Made by a program: the position numbers and the translations under genes. Under the pieces are notes generated by a model that was given only the letters and a program-made list of their open reading frames with translations, was not told the DNA's origin and did not search any database. Shown here piece after piece: positions 9,276 to 19,264 of a DNA stretch of 64,000 nt. Origin of the DNA: Thereva unica (taxonomy: Eukaryota > Arthropoda > Insecta > Diptera > Therevidae); the NCBI GenBank assembly GCA_949987705.1, contig CATLJY010000250.1, positions 222,746 to 286,745 on the forward strand, written 5' to 3'. The first letter of the stretch is position 1. Every line of letters starts with the position of its first letter.

Positions 9276-12200
9276 TCAGCTGCTTCTGCTCGCGGCATTT
9301 CTGTGCCTTTCTCTATTTCTTACGGCTTCTTCTTGCCTTAGCTTTCTGTGAATGGTCTTGAGGATTACTTCCACGTCCCTCCACATTTCCTCAGACCTCA
9401 TCATATGGTCTAGGATGTTTTCGGGCGTTAGTGGCTCCTCGACCCTTTCTTCTAGTTTCGCCCTTTCCTCGGCGAATCTCGAGCAGGTAAAGAAGACGTG
9501 TTCTGCGTCTTCCTCCGTCGCTGGGCACACCGGACACAACGGTGAATCATCGTGCCCGAAGCGGTGGAGGTATTTCCTATACCCCCCATGTCCGCTCAGG
9601 AACTGCGTGAGGTCGTAACTTACTTCCCCACGCTCCCTCGTAGCCCATATTTCCACATTAGGGATAAGTCTGTGGGTCCAGCGACCCTTAACAGACTCGT
9701 CCCACTTCGCCTGCCATTCCCTTAAAGACTCGCAGCGCGCCATCTGCCGCCGCACCCTTCTTGGCTCCCCTCCACCATATTCTGGGTCATAGAGACGCAT
9801 GCCCTCCCTCGCCAGAATATCTATGGGGATCATCCCAGCTATCACGCACGCCGCATCGTCGGACGTGGTCCTGTACGCGCAGCAAGCGCTTAGTGCACTT
9901 AGCCTATAAGCACCCCTCCATTTTCTGCTATTTGCAGTCCTGTTTAACGCTGCTGCCCACACTGGCGCTGCGTATAACAGGACTGAGCTGACCACCCTCC
10001 CCAAAAGGAGGCGGCGACTCGGTCTAGGGCCCCCAACATTGGGCAGCATTCTTGCGAGTGCTGCACAAATCGCAGACGCTTTGTCTGCCGTGCCCTCCAA
10101 GTGCGCTTTGAAGTTTAGCCTCCGGTCGATCATCACTCCCAGGTACCTTAGTGCGGGCTGTGAGTGGATGATCTGTTCCCCTACCTTGATCCTCACGGAT
10201 ACTGGCTTTCGTCGCTTGCTGATCAGCACTACTTCCGTTTTGTGCTCAGCAAGCTTCAACCCCGCGCGTTCTAACCACGCTTTAATTTCCCAGATCGCTT
10301 CGTTTGCGTACAATTCGATGTCATCTGGGTGTTTTCCTTCGACAACTACCCCGATATCATCTGCAAACCCGATCGCCACTGCTTCCTTTGGAAGACGAAG
10401 CCCCAACACATCATTGTACATTGCGATCCAAAGGAGAGGGCCCAGGACGGAACCTTGCGGGACACCGCATGTTGTCCCGAACACTTTAGGACCATCATCC
10501 GAATCACAATGAAGCGACCTACCCTAGAGGTAGTCGGACACTACACGCACTAGGTACTTTGGTGTGCCTAGCTTGATCAACGCCTCAACTATTTTGCTCC
10601 ACCTCGCTGAGTTGAAAGCATTTTTTACGTCGAGGGTTATCAATGCGCAGCAGTGATTTTTCTCTATGGTGGCTCTTGCTATGCCCACCACCATATTGAC
10701 TGCATCAGTCGTCGACCTTGCCTTTCTAAAGCCAAATTGCTTGTCCGACAGGCCACCTACCCTTTCGACGCTAGGGAGAATCCTGTTACAAATCACCCGC
10801 TCGAAAAGTTTGCCTATACAACTAAGGAGGCATATCGGTCTGTAGGACGATGGGTCCCCTAGAGGTTTATTCGGCTTCGGTAGGAGCACGAGTTTCTGCT
10901 GTTTCCATCGCTCCGGGAAGATCCCCTCTCTCAGGCACGCTGTGAAGACTTCAGCGAACCTGTCTGGCGCTATTGAAGCTGCTAGCTTCGCCGCTTTATT
11001 TGGTATGCCATCCATGCCAGGGGCCTTGTTGATGGCTACCTTTTTTGCAGCCTCCAGAATCTCATCTGCGGTCACCGCAGGTATCTCTTCTGGGTCCACC
11101 TGGAGGGTGGGTAGATCGACCGTGCGTACGTTCTGTGGAAACAGGACATACACAATACTCTGGAGCAGCGCGGGGCAGGTGATCGGCGGAGAGCGTTTGC
11201 CCTTGACCGCTGACATAACCATTTTATAGGCTCCACCCCAGGGGTCCGAGTCTGCTTCTCTGCACAACCTTTTGAAGTGCTCGGATTTACTTCTAGCGAT
11301 GGCCTTGTTCAGCATTTTTCTCGCTTCCTTATACCTCTGAAGGAGTTCATCGAAATCTGGACGGTTCCGGCTTCTCTGAGTTCTCCTTCTCGCTTTCAGG
11401 CAGGCCTTTCGGCATTCATCGATCTCTGCGTTCCACCAGAAGTTTGGTGAGAGTCTACGATTGCCGGCGCGCCGTGGCATGGATGCGTCACATGCCCATT
11501 TCACTGCTTCTTCTATTTCCTCTGCCCCTTCCCTGGCACCTCCTGCCGACCTCGCATCATGCAGGAATACTTCCTCGAACACCTCTGCGTCGAGTTTCTT
11601 AACGGCCCATCCTCTAGCCGTTCCGTACCTAGGATTCCTCTTTTCTATACGCTGACCAACCTCGAAGATGATGGCTTGGTGGTCACTGTGCGTGTACAGA
11701 TCGCTCACCCGCCACTGTAGGTCTTTGACCACTGAATCGCTCACATAAGTGATGTCGATTACCGATGTTCTCCCACCCCTTTGGAAGGTGTTTTCGCCTC
11801 CAGAGTTGACTAACACTACGTTAAGTCGCGAGAATACTTCTAGAAGTATGCGCCCTCTTGCATTCGTTTGTCGACTGCCCCATTCGACAGCCCAAGCATT
11901 GAAATCATCCGCTAGTATTACCGGGTGATGGCGGCTCGCGTCGGCGGCTAACCTTTCCAACATCGACTCGTAATCGTCTAGTGTCAGGCTTGGCGCCGCA
12001 TAGCAGCTGTAGACGTGTATTCCGCCTACTTTTGCCCGCGTGAAGCCATTCTCTGGGCTTCTCATGGTATCTTCCATGGCTCGGCTCCCACACGTCCATA
12101 TCGCTGACGTGCCGCTGCTATCATTTATCCAGACGCCGCTGTGCAGATTTCTATACTGCTCGCAGACGATTGCGACGTCGATTTTTTCCTCGAAAACTGT

Positions 12201-12305
12201 CTGTGCCAGCAGATCTTGTGCCGCTTGACAGTGGTTCAAGTTAATCTGTATGAACCTTATCTTCGACTTCGACTTCTTTGGACTGCTGCCCTGTACAGGG
12301 GGCAC
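9276..12305 (-). pseudogene. R1-clade ORF2: endonuclease-reverse transcriptase with one in-frame stop
   Basis: ORF2 makes the enzyme that nicks the target and copies the element RNA. The ATG at 12305 lies inside the end of ORF1. The apurinic-type endonuclease is N-terminal (QINLNHCQAAQDLL near residue 22, SDHQAIIFEV near the domain end). RT motifs follow: YRPICLLSCIGKLFERV, QFGFRKARSTTDAV, TLDVKNAFNSARW, GVPQGSVLGP and the catalytic FADD near residue 645. The C-terminal Cys/His motif CPVC...HVFFTC near residues 910-930 is typical of the R1 clade. The frame is open throughout except for a TAG at 10524-10526, between DYL and GRS just before GVPQGS. The reading frame is unchanged on both sides, so this is a point nonsense change. 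Total length of about 1010 codons is normal for R1 elements. Confidence 0.9.
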
Positions 12306-13702
12306 CTATTACTCCCCGTAGCGTGAGCGTCTTGCTCGCCCTTCCCCTTATCTCCTTTACATAGGAGGCATTTAGGGCTCTTATTGCAGTCCTTAGCAAT
12401 ATGTCCCCCCTCCCCGCATCTCCAGCATAGCTCCTTCATGTCCTGAGCGCTGGTGCATTTCCTAGCGATATGACCTATCCCAAAACATTTGAAGCACTTA
12501 ATTGGTGCTGTTGTCTCCCGTATCCGGCAAACAACCCAGCCGATGCGAACCTTTCCCACCTCAAGTGCCCTTTTTGCGCTAGCGACCGGAAGGCTTATTA
12601 TGGCCGTCTGCGTACCACCATATGCCTTCCTTACTCTAACGTCCTCCTCCTGCACCTCCGTCAGCTTCAGCTGCCCCCGCAGCGCTTCGCATACCTCCAG
12701 CTTAGTGGTAATCTCGTCCAGATCCCTGCACTCGATTAACACGCGGTTGGTACCTGCCCTAACCTCAGCCGCCTCCCCGATTGACGTCTTGATCTTTTGC
12801 TTAAGATCTTCCGTCTTTCCCTCGCCAGCTGCCAGCTCCATTAGAAGATCGCCCTTTTGAGTTCTTCTAATGCGCATGACCCTATTCCCCAACTCCGTAA
12901 GGGAAGCATCCGTCCTGACTTTTCGTAGGATGTCCGCATACGACGTCCCACTAGTCGCTGTTATAATCAGCGCGTCAGGCCTTTCTTTTTTGTGGGACTT
13001 TCTGTCCTCTTTTTTCTTTTTCTTTCTTTTTCTTGCTTTCTTGTTCTCCACTTTAGTCCAAGCGGAGCTCTTCTTTGCTTTCTTTTCGGAGGACTCTTCC
13101 TCCATGGGGGTGCCCACCGTTGTCTTAGCGACCTCTCGCTCTTCTTGGGGTTTCCTTTCTTTATTTCCCCCTCTGTTTCTCTTTGGGGCGCTGTGTGAGG
13201 TTTGCACTTCCTCGTTGCTATCCCGTTGGCGTTTACGAGATTCCCCAATTTTCTCGGCAGTGTGTGGGTCTTTAGCTTCCCCAACCTTCCTTTTTACGAC
13301 GGTTCTTACTTTAGGGGCTTCTGGAGTTGTTTGTGTCGCCATCTCCATCTGCTCCTTAACCATCTTTATGGCCTCCTCCTTTGCCTCTAAATAATCAGCC
13401 CTGAGGTCCTTAATGTGTCCGTGGATCACATTTGATACATTGCTTCTAGAAGCAATGAAGTCCGACAGGGTCTTTATCGTTTCACCCAGCTTTGCTAGGC
13501 ACCTTGGCAAGGACTCCTCTTTTTCGTTAGCGACTGCGCTAGTAGTAGCGTGGCCGCTATTTTCCCTCTTATTTTCCTCTTCGGTACTTACCAGACTTAC
13601 CCTCAAAACCCCACTCGGTTTACCAATCGAGCTGGTGCTGTTTGACCGCACCTTTTCCTTGGCACGGTCCTCCGCGGGTCTTGTGGGCGGTGACCTCACC
13701 AC
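12257..13702 (-). CDS. R1-clade ORF1, gag-like zinc-knuckle protein
   Basis: The product should bind element RNA and form the ribonucleoprotein. The N-terminal two thirds is highly charged with a Lys/Arg-rich stretch. The C-terminus has two CX2CX4HX4C knuckles, CFKCFGIGHIARKC and CWRCGEGGHIAKDC, and a third cysteine cluster starting CLLC, within about residues 405-470 of 481. It overlaps the ORF2 start by 49 bases, as usual in this clade. The coordinates begin at a GTG. The frame stays open further upstream to about 13876, where a run of nine A separates it by one base from ATGATGAGTACG at 13889. I infer that the natural start is that ATG and that the A run has changed length by one. Confidence 0.8.
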   Translation of the reverse strand: MVRSPPTRPAEDRAKEKVRSNSTSSIGKPSGVLRVSLVSTEEENKRENSGHATTSAVANEKEESLPRCLAKLGETIKTLSDFIASRSNVSNVIHGHIKDLRADYLEAKEEAIKMVKEQMEMATQTTPEAPKVRTVVKRKVGEAKDPHTAEKIGESRKRQRDSNEEVQTSHSAPKRNRGGNKERKPQEEREVAKTTVGTPMEEESSEKKAKKSSAWTKVENKKARKRKKKKKEDRKSHKKERPDALIITATSGTSYADILRKVRTDASLTELGNRVMRIRRTQKGDLLMELAAGEGKTEDLKQKIKTSIGEAAEVRAGTNRVLIECRDLDEITTKLEVCEALRGQLKLTEVQEEDVRVRKAYGGTQTAIISLPVASAKRALEVGKVRIGWVVCRIRETTAPIKCFKCFGIGHIARKCTSAQDMKELCWRCGEGGHIAKDCNKSPKCLLCKGDKGKGEQDAHATGSNRCPLYRAAVQRSRSRR

Positions 13703-14100
13703 CTTCGCGGATCTTCCAAATGTCGCTATTCTATCCTGCTCCTTAGGCGCGATGAGTTTGCCACTGGCGACTGACCCCTGGCACTTGCTGTTGCCAGTTT
13801 CCAGCCGTACGCCGGAGACCGCGGCCTCCTCCGACGTTGGGGCATATATCCCTACCCCGACTTTTTTTTTCTTTATTCGTACTCATCATTTAGGTTTTTT
13901 CGGGTGTTCTTTGAAGTCTACCCACCCGAAGAAAGACTGACTAGGAAGGAATGAGGAAGGGAAGTAAGGACTATATTTTGGGAAGGGAACAGGGTTTGGA
14001 AAGGAAGACGACTGTCTGCTACGTGTTTTGAAACGCATTGCCCGGGGTGAACCAGCGTGATGGACAGGTCACGCATACTAGGAGGTCGCCGTCGCTCACC

Positions 14101-14102
<2 letters not shown>

Positions 14103-14150
<48 letters not shown>
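14103..14150. repeat. (AT)n microsatellite between the R1-clade LINE and the next element
   Basis: About 24 AT units lie between the LINE's 5' end and the terminal inverted repeat of the DNA transposon at 14151. Together with 8955-9027 it is the apparent target of the LINE. Confidence 0.95.
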
Positions 14151-14155
<5 letters not shown>

Positions 14156-14813
14156 GAACGAAATCTTAAAAAATGATGATTTTTTACCTTTTTTCACTTT
14201 GTTCAACCCTTATTACCATTTTATCAGCCCTAAAAGGGTCAATTAATACTTTTTACCCATTCTACAGATTATTACCTTTCTAAAATGATCAAAATCATAA
14301 AGATCAGTTTACAAATAATAAAGCTATGAAATAAAAAGCACAGTCTGTATAAGGAAAAAAATCAGTTCAAAGAGAAACTGCACTAGGGCCCACTAATTAC
14401 CGCAGCCTTCGCATTGTGCTTTTCTGTTAATCTTTGATCGTGCATAGGTACGTGTACGATCAGTGATCCTCACTTAGCAAACAATCTACACGGGACTCTA
14501 TAACATCCAAAGCGTGTTTTTTTATCATATTTTATAATATTTAACAATAATATCAGTTGAAACAACAATATAAATTTACGAAAGCTAATTTAACATAGTT
14601 AACTTATTCAACGTAAATTTACCAGTTCAAATCGGGTTATTACGTTTTTGTACGATGAATATTATAGCTAATAAAAGGCATAGATAGTGTAATATACAAA
14701 ATACAAACAAAATTATTAAAATTGAAATTACTCAGGCAGTAGTTGCTTTAATAACGCATTTTTTTTTGTAATCAATTAGAATTTGTAATAAGTTTTGTTT
14801 ATTGTGTTCGTCT

Positions 14814-16115
14814 TTACTCAATACCTACTTTATTATATTCTTCGAATAACTTCACACTTCTTTCAGCTGTGTCGTTAACAGTTCTTAATTCATGAAGAAG
14901 GGTGAATGCTTGATTATAATTAATATTATAACTCCATTTATCTGGTGGGAAATATAGGAAGTCCGTTGAAATGTTAAACCGTTGAAAAAAATCGAATGTG
15001 TTCATCGTAGTGATTGAGTATTTTACGGGTTTCTTATAAATTCCTGAATTTCTTGAAGTTTTAATGGAATACGTTTAACTTATTCCCTAGATATTTTATC
15101 TGGCTCAACATCATTATCTGCATAGACATCATGATCTTCCTTTTTTTCATCAGTGGTAATAAAATGCTTTAATCTGTTACTCATTTTAAGTTTGATTTCC
15201 AATGGAATATTTTCATCGAAAAATGCTACACCAACGTTTTCGTCTGCTAAATACCACAAATGGTTACTCATTTTCTTAATAGCAATTTGTGAAATTAACA
15301 TTTTGATATTCCTACATATTTTGTAAGAAGCAAAAGTCCTGGTATGCTGCTTCTGGCGCTATGGGACATTTAAACCAAGCCCTCACGTAAAAGCGAATGA
15401 TAAAAGCACAAACATTAGCTTTTTCTTCTCCTCTTCTAAAACAGTTAATTTAAACTCATCTCTGAATTAATATATTTGTATACAATATAGTGCTTTTGGG
15501 ATCCAACGAGCATGATGCATTGGACCTGGAGAACGAAATTTGACTATTAGAGCATGAGCCCGAAGCAAGTGTGGTTAACTCTAATAATTATCGATTGTCA
15601 TCTCTGCAAATTGGTTTCTTTAATTGTTCGTTGCAAAAATCTGTGAACTCATCTTTCAATTAGAATTTCTTTCAATTTGGCATTTTCTAGCAATGTTTTA
15701 TACTCATTTTTGCTTATGTCGTTCCAATATAATTCCAATCTCTTGAATAAAGGAACACCTTTACCATAGGTACCAGGAAATTCTATTTCAAACACACCTC
15801 GCAGGACTAGTTCATAAATATGATGGCGACATCGTAAATACAGTAAAGATTTTACAATTTTTGTTCTAATAACGTGCACGCTCCATTTAGTTTTCCAGTA
15901 TTCTACCCAGTGATATCAAAACAAAAAGCAACAATATTTTCATCCACATTCCAATCTATTAATAATTCATAAATATCATAAGCTATTTCTATTCCTGTTG
16001 AAAATGATAATTTTGGAACACCAAGTAATTGCTCACCATTTATATCACTAACGTAAAAAGGTAAGTAACCTATCCAATTCAACTTTTCCTGTTATATGAG
16101 CGCAGTCAGAACTAA
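14814..16115 (-). pseudogene. Degenerate transposase of the long-TIR element
   Basis: Frame-broken minus-strand pieces can be read in order. About 16115-15900 gives HITGKVELDR, LLGVPKLSFSTG and FCFDITG.NTGKLNGAC. Then 15879-15649 gives LLYLRCRHHIYELVLRGVFE and GVPLFKRLELYW. Then 15301-15080 gives NHLWYLADENVGVAFFDE, and 15005-14814 gives ILHELRTVND-like sequence. The order D (in FDITG) followed about 30 residues later by C-R-H-H resembles the second catalytic Asp and C/D(2)H motif of RNase H-fold transposases such as hAT and MULE, but that is inference. I recall similar proteins as repeated uncharacterised ORFs in insects. At least three frame changes and an inserted MITE make it non-functional. 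Confidence 0.6.
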
Positions 16116-16321
16116 TGAAAATGCATCTGTCAAACATCATTCGCTTTGGCTGCATTCGAAAATTAGCCAGCTACGCAGAATAAGCAGAATCGCAGTATCG
16201 GCTGCAGGGCATATCCCGGCTGCAGCGGCTTGATTTTTGGAATGATGTGCTGCCAATTCTGAGCAGCTGGTAAATTTTCGAATGCAGTCAAAGCGAATGA
16301 TGTTTGACAGATGCATTTTCA
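16116..16321. mobile_element. 206-bp MITE nested in the long-TIR transposon
   Basis: TGAAAATGCATCTGTCAAAC at the left end is inverted at the right end (GTTTGACAGATGCATTTTCA). The inverted similarity runs about 60 bp inward (ATCATTCGCTTTG, CTGCATTCGAAAATT). It cuts the transposase relic at its upstream end. No clear target duplication was seen. Confidence 0.72.
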
Positions 16322-16984
16322 AACTTCATAAATTTTTAAAACATTTACCATTTATGTTAAACAATATTATGTAATAACAGTTATACAAAAGTTATATCGC
16401 TGTTTAAAATGATATTATTGTTAAATACATATGTATATGAAAAATAATGAAAACACGTTTTTTTCATAACACGGATGGATGGAATAGACTCCCGTGTAGT
16501 ATATTTGTTGAGTGAGGATCACTGATCGTACACGTAACTTTGCAGAGTCAAAGATGAACAGAAAAGCACACCGCTTTATGCGAAGGTTGCGGTGATTAGT
16601 GGACCCTAGTACAGTTTCTCTTTGAACTGATAGTTTTTTTTTATTTCCTTATAAAGACTTCACTGTGCTTTTTATTTCATAGCTTTATTATTTGTAAACT
16701 GATCTTTATGATTTTGATCATTTTAGAAAGGTAATAATCTGTGGAATGGATAAAAAATATTAATTGACCCTTTCAGGGCTGATAAAATGGTAATTAGGGT
16801 TGAACAAAGTGAAAAAAGGTAAAAAATCATCATTTTTTAAGACTTCGTTCGCCATGAGCGACCTCTAAATCTTTTCCGATTTGCCTAAAATTTTAAATTT
16901 CTTAGTTTTTTGCCTATTCGCATATTTCTAGGGGGTGAGACCCAAAATTGAAGCACTTTTGCAAATAAGGGCCAACCTAATATA

Positions 16985-17995
16985 CAGGGTGTCCCACATA
17001 AACTTACAAAGCGGCCGGCTGTGGATAGGTCTTGGATAGACGAACAAAAAATCGTATGGGTGGGGGGGGGAAATCGTAACGGTTTAGCCGCTAGGGCGTT
17101 TTGAAGTTTTTTTGCTAGAGTTTTACATATCACCCTGTATTTTTGTAACCGTGTAACCCATTTTCATGATTATGGTACCGGTGTACGCAGAATTCCCCCA
17201 CCTATCTACGACGGTAAAAATAATGGTCCTTTCTTATAAACTTTTGGAGTTATGAGTCGCCAAAGTCAAAATTTTGTATTTTTTTCACTAAAATTTCAAC
17301 TAAAACCACCTTTTTCTCCAAAAAATACGTGATAAACCTAAACTTTTTTTTCCAAAATTAAAAAGTTTGGACAATTTCCTATAAATAATGTATTACAACT
17401 TTTACGCCGCAGCCTCTATTTTTGAAGTTATAAGCATTTTTAATGTTGAAATTGGCTCTATTTCGTCCTTTTTTAGTACTTTTCCATCTGAGCTTTGTCG
17501 AAAAGTGCCAAATAAGCATCGAAAAAGGCCAATATTAACTTTAAAATTGCTTATAACTTCTAAAGTAAAGGCCCTAGAATAAAACTTGTAATACATTATT
17601 TATAGGAAATTGTCCAAAATTTTTAATTTTGGAAAAAAAAGTTTAGGTTTATTACGTATTTTTTGGAGAAAAAGGTGGTTTTAGTTGAAATTTTAGTGAA
17701 AAAAATACAAAATTTTGACTTTGGCGACTCATAACTCCAAAAGTTTATAAGATAGGACCATTATTTTTACCGTCGTAGATAGGTGGGGGAATTCTGCGTA
17801 CACCGGTATGATAATCATGAAAATGGGTTACACGGTTACAAAAATACAGGGTGATATGTAAAACTCTAGCAAAAAAACTTCAAAACGCCCTAGCGGCTAA
17901 ACCGTTACGATTTCCCCCCCCACCCATACGATTTTTTGTTCGTCTATCCAAGACCTATCCACAGCCGGCCGCTTTGTAAGTTTATGTGGGACACC

Positions 17996-17998
<3 letters not shown>
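16985..17998. mobile_element. 1.0-kb hairpin (foldback) MITE with TA target duplication
   Basis: CAGGGTGTCCCACATAAAC at the left is inverted at the right end, and TA flanks both sides. The inverted match is not limited to the tips. It runs, at about 97-98% by eye, through roughly 400 bp of each arm, and a weaker match continues to the centre near 17490. Example arm differences are GGTACC versus CATACC near 17172 and 17808. There is no transposase. TA duplication and the tip sequence suggest Tc1/mariner-type mobilisation, but this is inference. Confidence 0.85.

Positions 17999-18048
<50 letters not shown>
17999..18048. repeat. (TA)n microsatellite, first segment
   Basis: About 25 TA units lie between the hairpin MITE and the mariner element. 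It is probably one original tract with 18947-18988 and 21665-21709, split by two insertions. Confidence 0.95.
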
Positions 18049-18049
<1 letters not shown>

Positions 18050-18945
18050 GAGGTGTGTTCAAAAAATAAGGTGACTTTTTATTTTTCTCGGAAAATATTT
18101 ATTTATTAATTAATATCTATATTGTCCCCTTCAAAGTAATCCCCCTCAGATATAATCCACTTGTGCCAGCGCTTTTTCCAATCCTCGAAGCATTTCTGAT
18201 ATGCGCTTTTTGGTATGGCCTGGAGCTCTTCCAGCGATGCGCTCTTAATCTCCTCAATGGTGGCAAAACTCCGTCGTTTCATGGGTTTTTTCAATTTTGG
18301 GAACAGGAAAAAGTCGCAGGGGCCAAATCTAGTGGCTGAGGCATGATCACGGTGTTGGTTTTGGTCAAAAAAATTCCGAACAAGCAACGATGTGCAAGCA
18401 ACTTCGGAACAAACTTCGCTGACACACGTTTCATGCCCAAAACATTCGACATTATTGCATGGCATGAGCCGACCGATATGCCAACATCCTCGGCAACTTC
18501 TCTAACAGTGATTCGACGATTCTCCATAACAATTTTCTTCACTGCTTCGACGTTTTCATCGGTTGTTGACGTGCTGGGGCTTACAGAGCGGGCATTGTCA
18601 TTAACATCTTCTCGGCTTTCAGTGAAGAGCTTGTACCACTTATAAACATTTTTTTTGCCTAAAGTAGACTCGCCCAATACCACAGTCAACATTTCAAGTG
18701 CGTCGGAGAACAATTTAATGCAGATTCTTTGATCCATTTTTTTTTTGATAGAGAAAAATCGCCAAGCAAATCAAAACACGTCAAACCTTTATATCTGTCA
18801 AAGACAAACTATATACGCAAAATGGCTGATATTGTTAATATATGTTGGGGACATGTGTACTAACATAACAAAAAAGAAAATTCGAAAATCGAACGTGCGT
18901 AGCCCACGAAATTTGAAAAGTCACCTTATTTTTTGAACACACCTC

Positions 18946-18946
<1 letters not shown>
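18049..18946 (-). mobile_element. Mariner element, internally deleted
   Basis: The terminal inverted repeats begin CGAGGTGTGTTCAAAAAATA at both ends, about 27 bp long and almost identical. TA lies directly outside each end. The length of 898 bp is about 400 bp short of a usual mariner (about 1.3 kb). The gene inside lacks its middle. Confidence 0.9.
18106..18737 (-). pseudogene. Mariner transposase, deleted core
   Basis: A mariner transposase binds the inverted repeats and cuts at TA with a DD34D catalytic triad. The N-terminal region is readable from the ATG at 18737: helix-turn-helix features with YKWYKLFTESREDVND, a WVPHEL-like spacer replaced by charged residues, and AEDVGISVGSCHAIM. After FVPKLL the next recognisable part is LLVRNFF, MPQP, DLAPCDFFLFPKLK in mixed frames, then AYQKCFEDWKKRWHKWI and EGDYFEGDNID at the C-terminus. 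The first two catalytic aspartates and most of the core are missing. The remaining halves are in different frames, so the copy cannot make transposase. Confidence 0.88.

Positions 18947-18988
<42 letters not shown>
18947..18988. repeat. (TA)n microsatellite, second segment
   Basis: About 21 TA units lie between the mariner right end and the TC start of Helitron copy 2. Confidence 0.95.
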
Positions 18989-18991
<3 letters not shown>

Positions 18992-19017
18992 TTACTAATA
19001 TTATAAATGCGAAAGTA

Positions 19018-19019
19018 AC

Positions 19020-19080
<61 letters not shown>
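19018..19080 (+). repeat. (CTGT)n microsatellite near the Helitron 5' end
   Basis: About 15 CTGT units lie 30 bases inside the Helitron. I recall tetranucleotide runs at this place in Helitrons with the same 5' end in other insects. Copy 1 has none. Confidence 0.95.
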
Positions 19081-19264
19081 TACGCTTTCACGCCTAAACC
19101 ACTAAACCGATTTTGATGAAATTTGCAACAGACATAGTTTAGACCTTGGAGACGGACATAGGCTACTTTTTATGGAGAACAAAAGGGTTGAAGGGGGTGA
19201 AATGGGGTTCAATAAGTTATAAGGGGATTTTTTTCTATTGTATAAAAAGTAACTGACTGACAGA

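Larger units (their letters stand above)
9028..14102 (-). mobile_element. R1-clade non-LTR retrotransposon, near full length
   Basis: On the minus strand the order is a 5' leader beginning GGGGTGAGCGACGGCG, ORF1 (gag-like), an overlapping ORF2 (endonuclease and reverse transcriptase), a ~230-base 3' UTR and a poly(A) tail. Length is about 5.1 kb. Both ends abut (TA)n, so the element seems to have inserted into a TA microsatellite. Some R1-clade families are known to target microsatellites, rDNA or telomeric repeats. The damage I can see is one in-frame stop in ORF2 and a probable one-base slip in an A run near the start of ORF1. Confidence 0.88.
14151..16855. mobile_element. 2.7-kb DNA transposon with ~355-bp terminal inverted repeats
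   Basis: ATGGCGAACGAAATCTTAA at the left is matched by the inverted TTAAGACTTCGTTCGCCAT at the right. Inverted similarity continues for about 355 bp to near 14510 and 16490, including GATCAGTGATCCTCACT versus AGTGAGGATCACTGATC. The interior holds a broken minus-strand transposase. No target duplication is visible because the left flank is now microsatellite DNA. I cannot assign the superfamily from the ends alone. Confidence 0.8.

Noticed and set aside
12870..13394. 174-codon plus-strand frame rich in Phe and Leu
   Set aside because: It is a shadow of the Lys/Arg-rich part of R1 ORF1 read on the other strand.
13413..13940. 175-codon plus-strand frame
   Set aside because: It is the complement of the R1 ORF1 region. 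The minus strand carries the zinc-knuckle protein.
17388..17596. Two 64-codon frames on opposite strands
   Set aside because: They mirror each other because this is the centre of the hairpin element. No protein feature.
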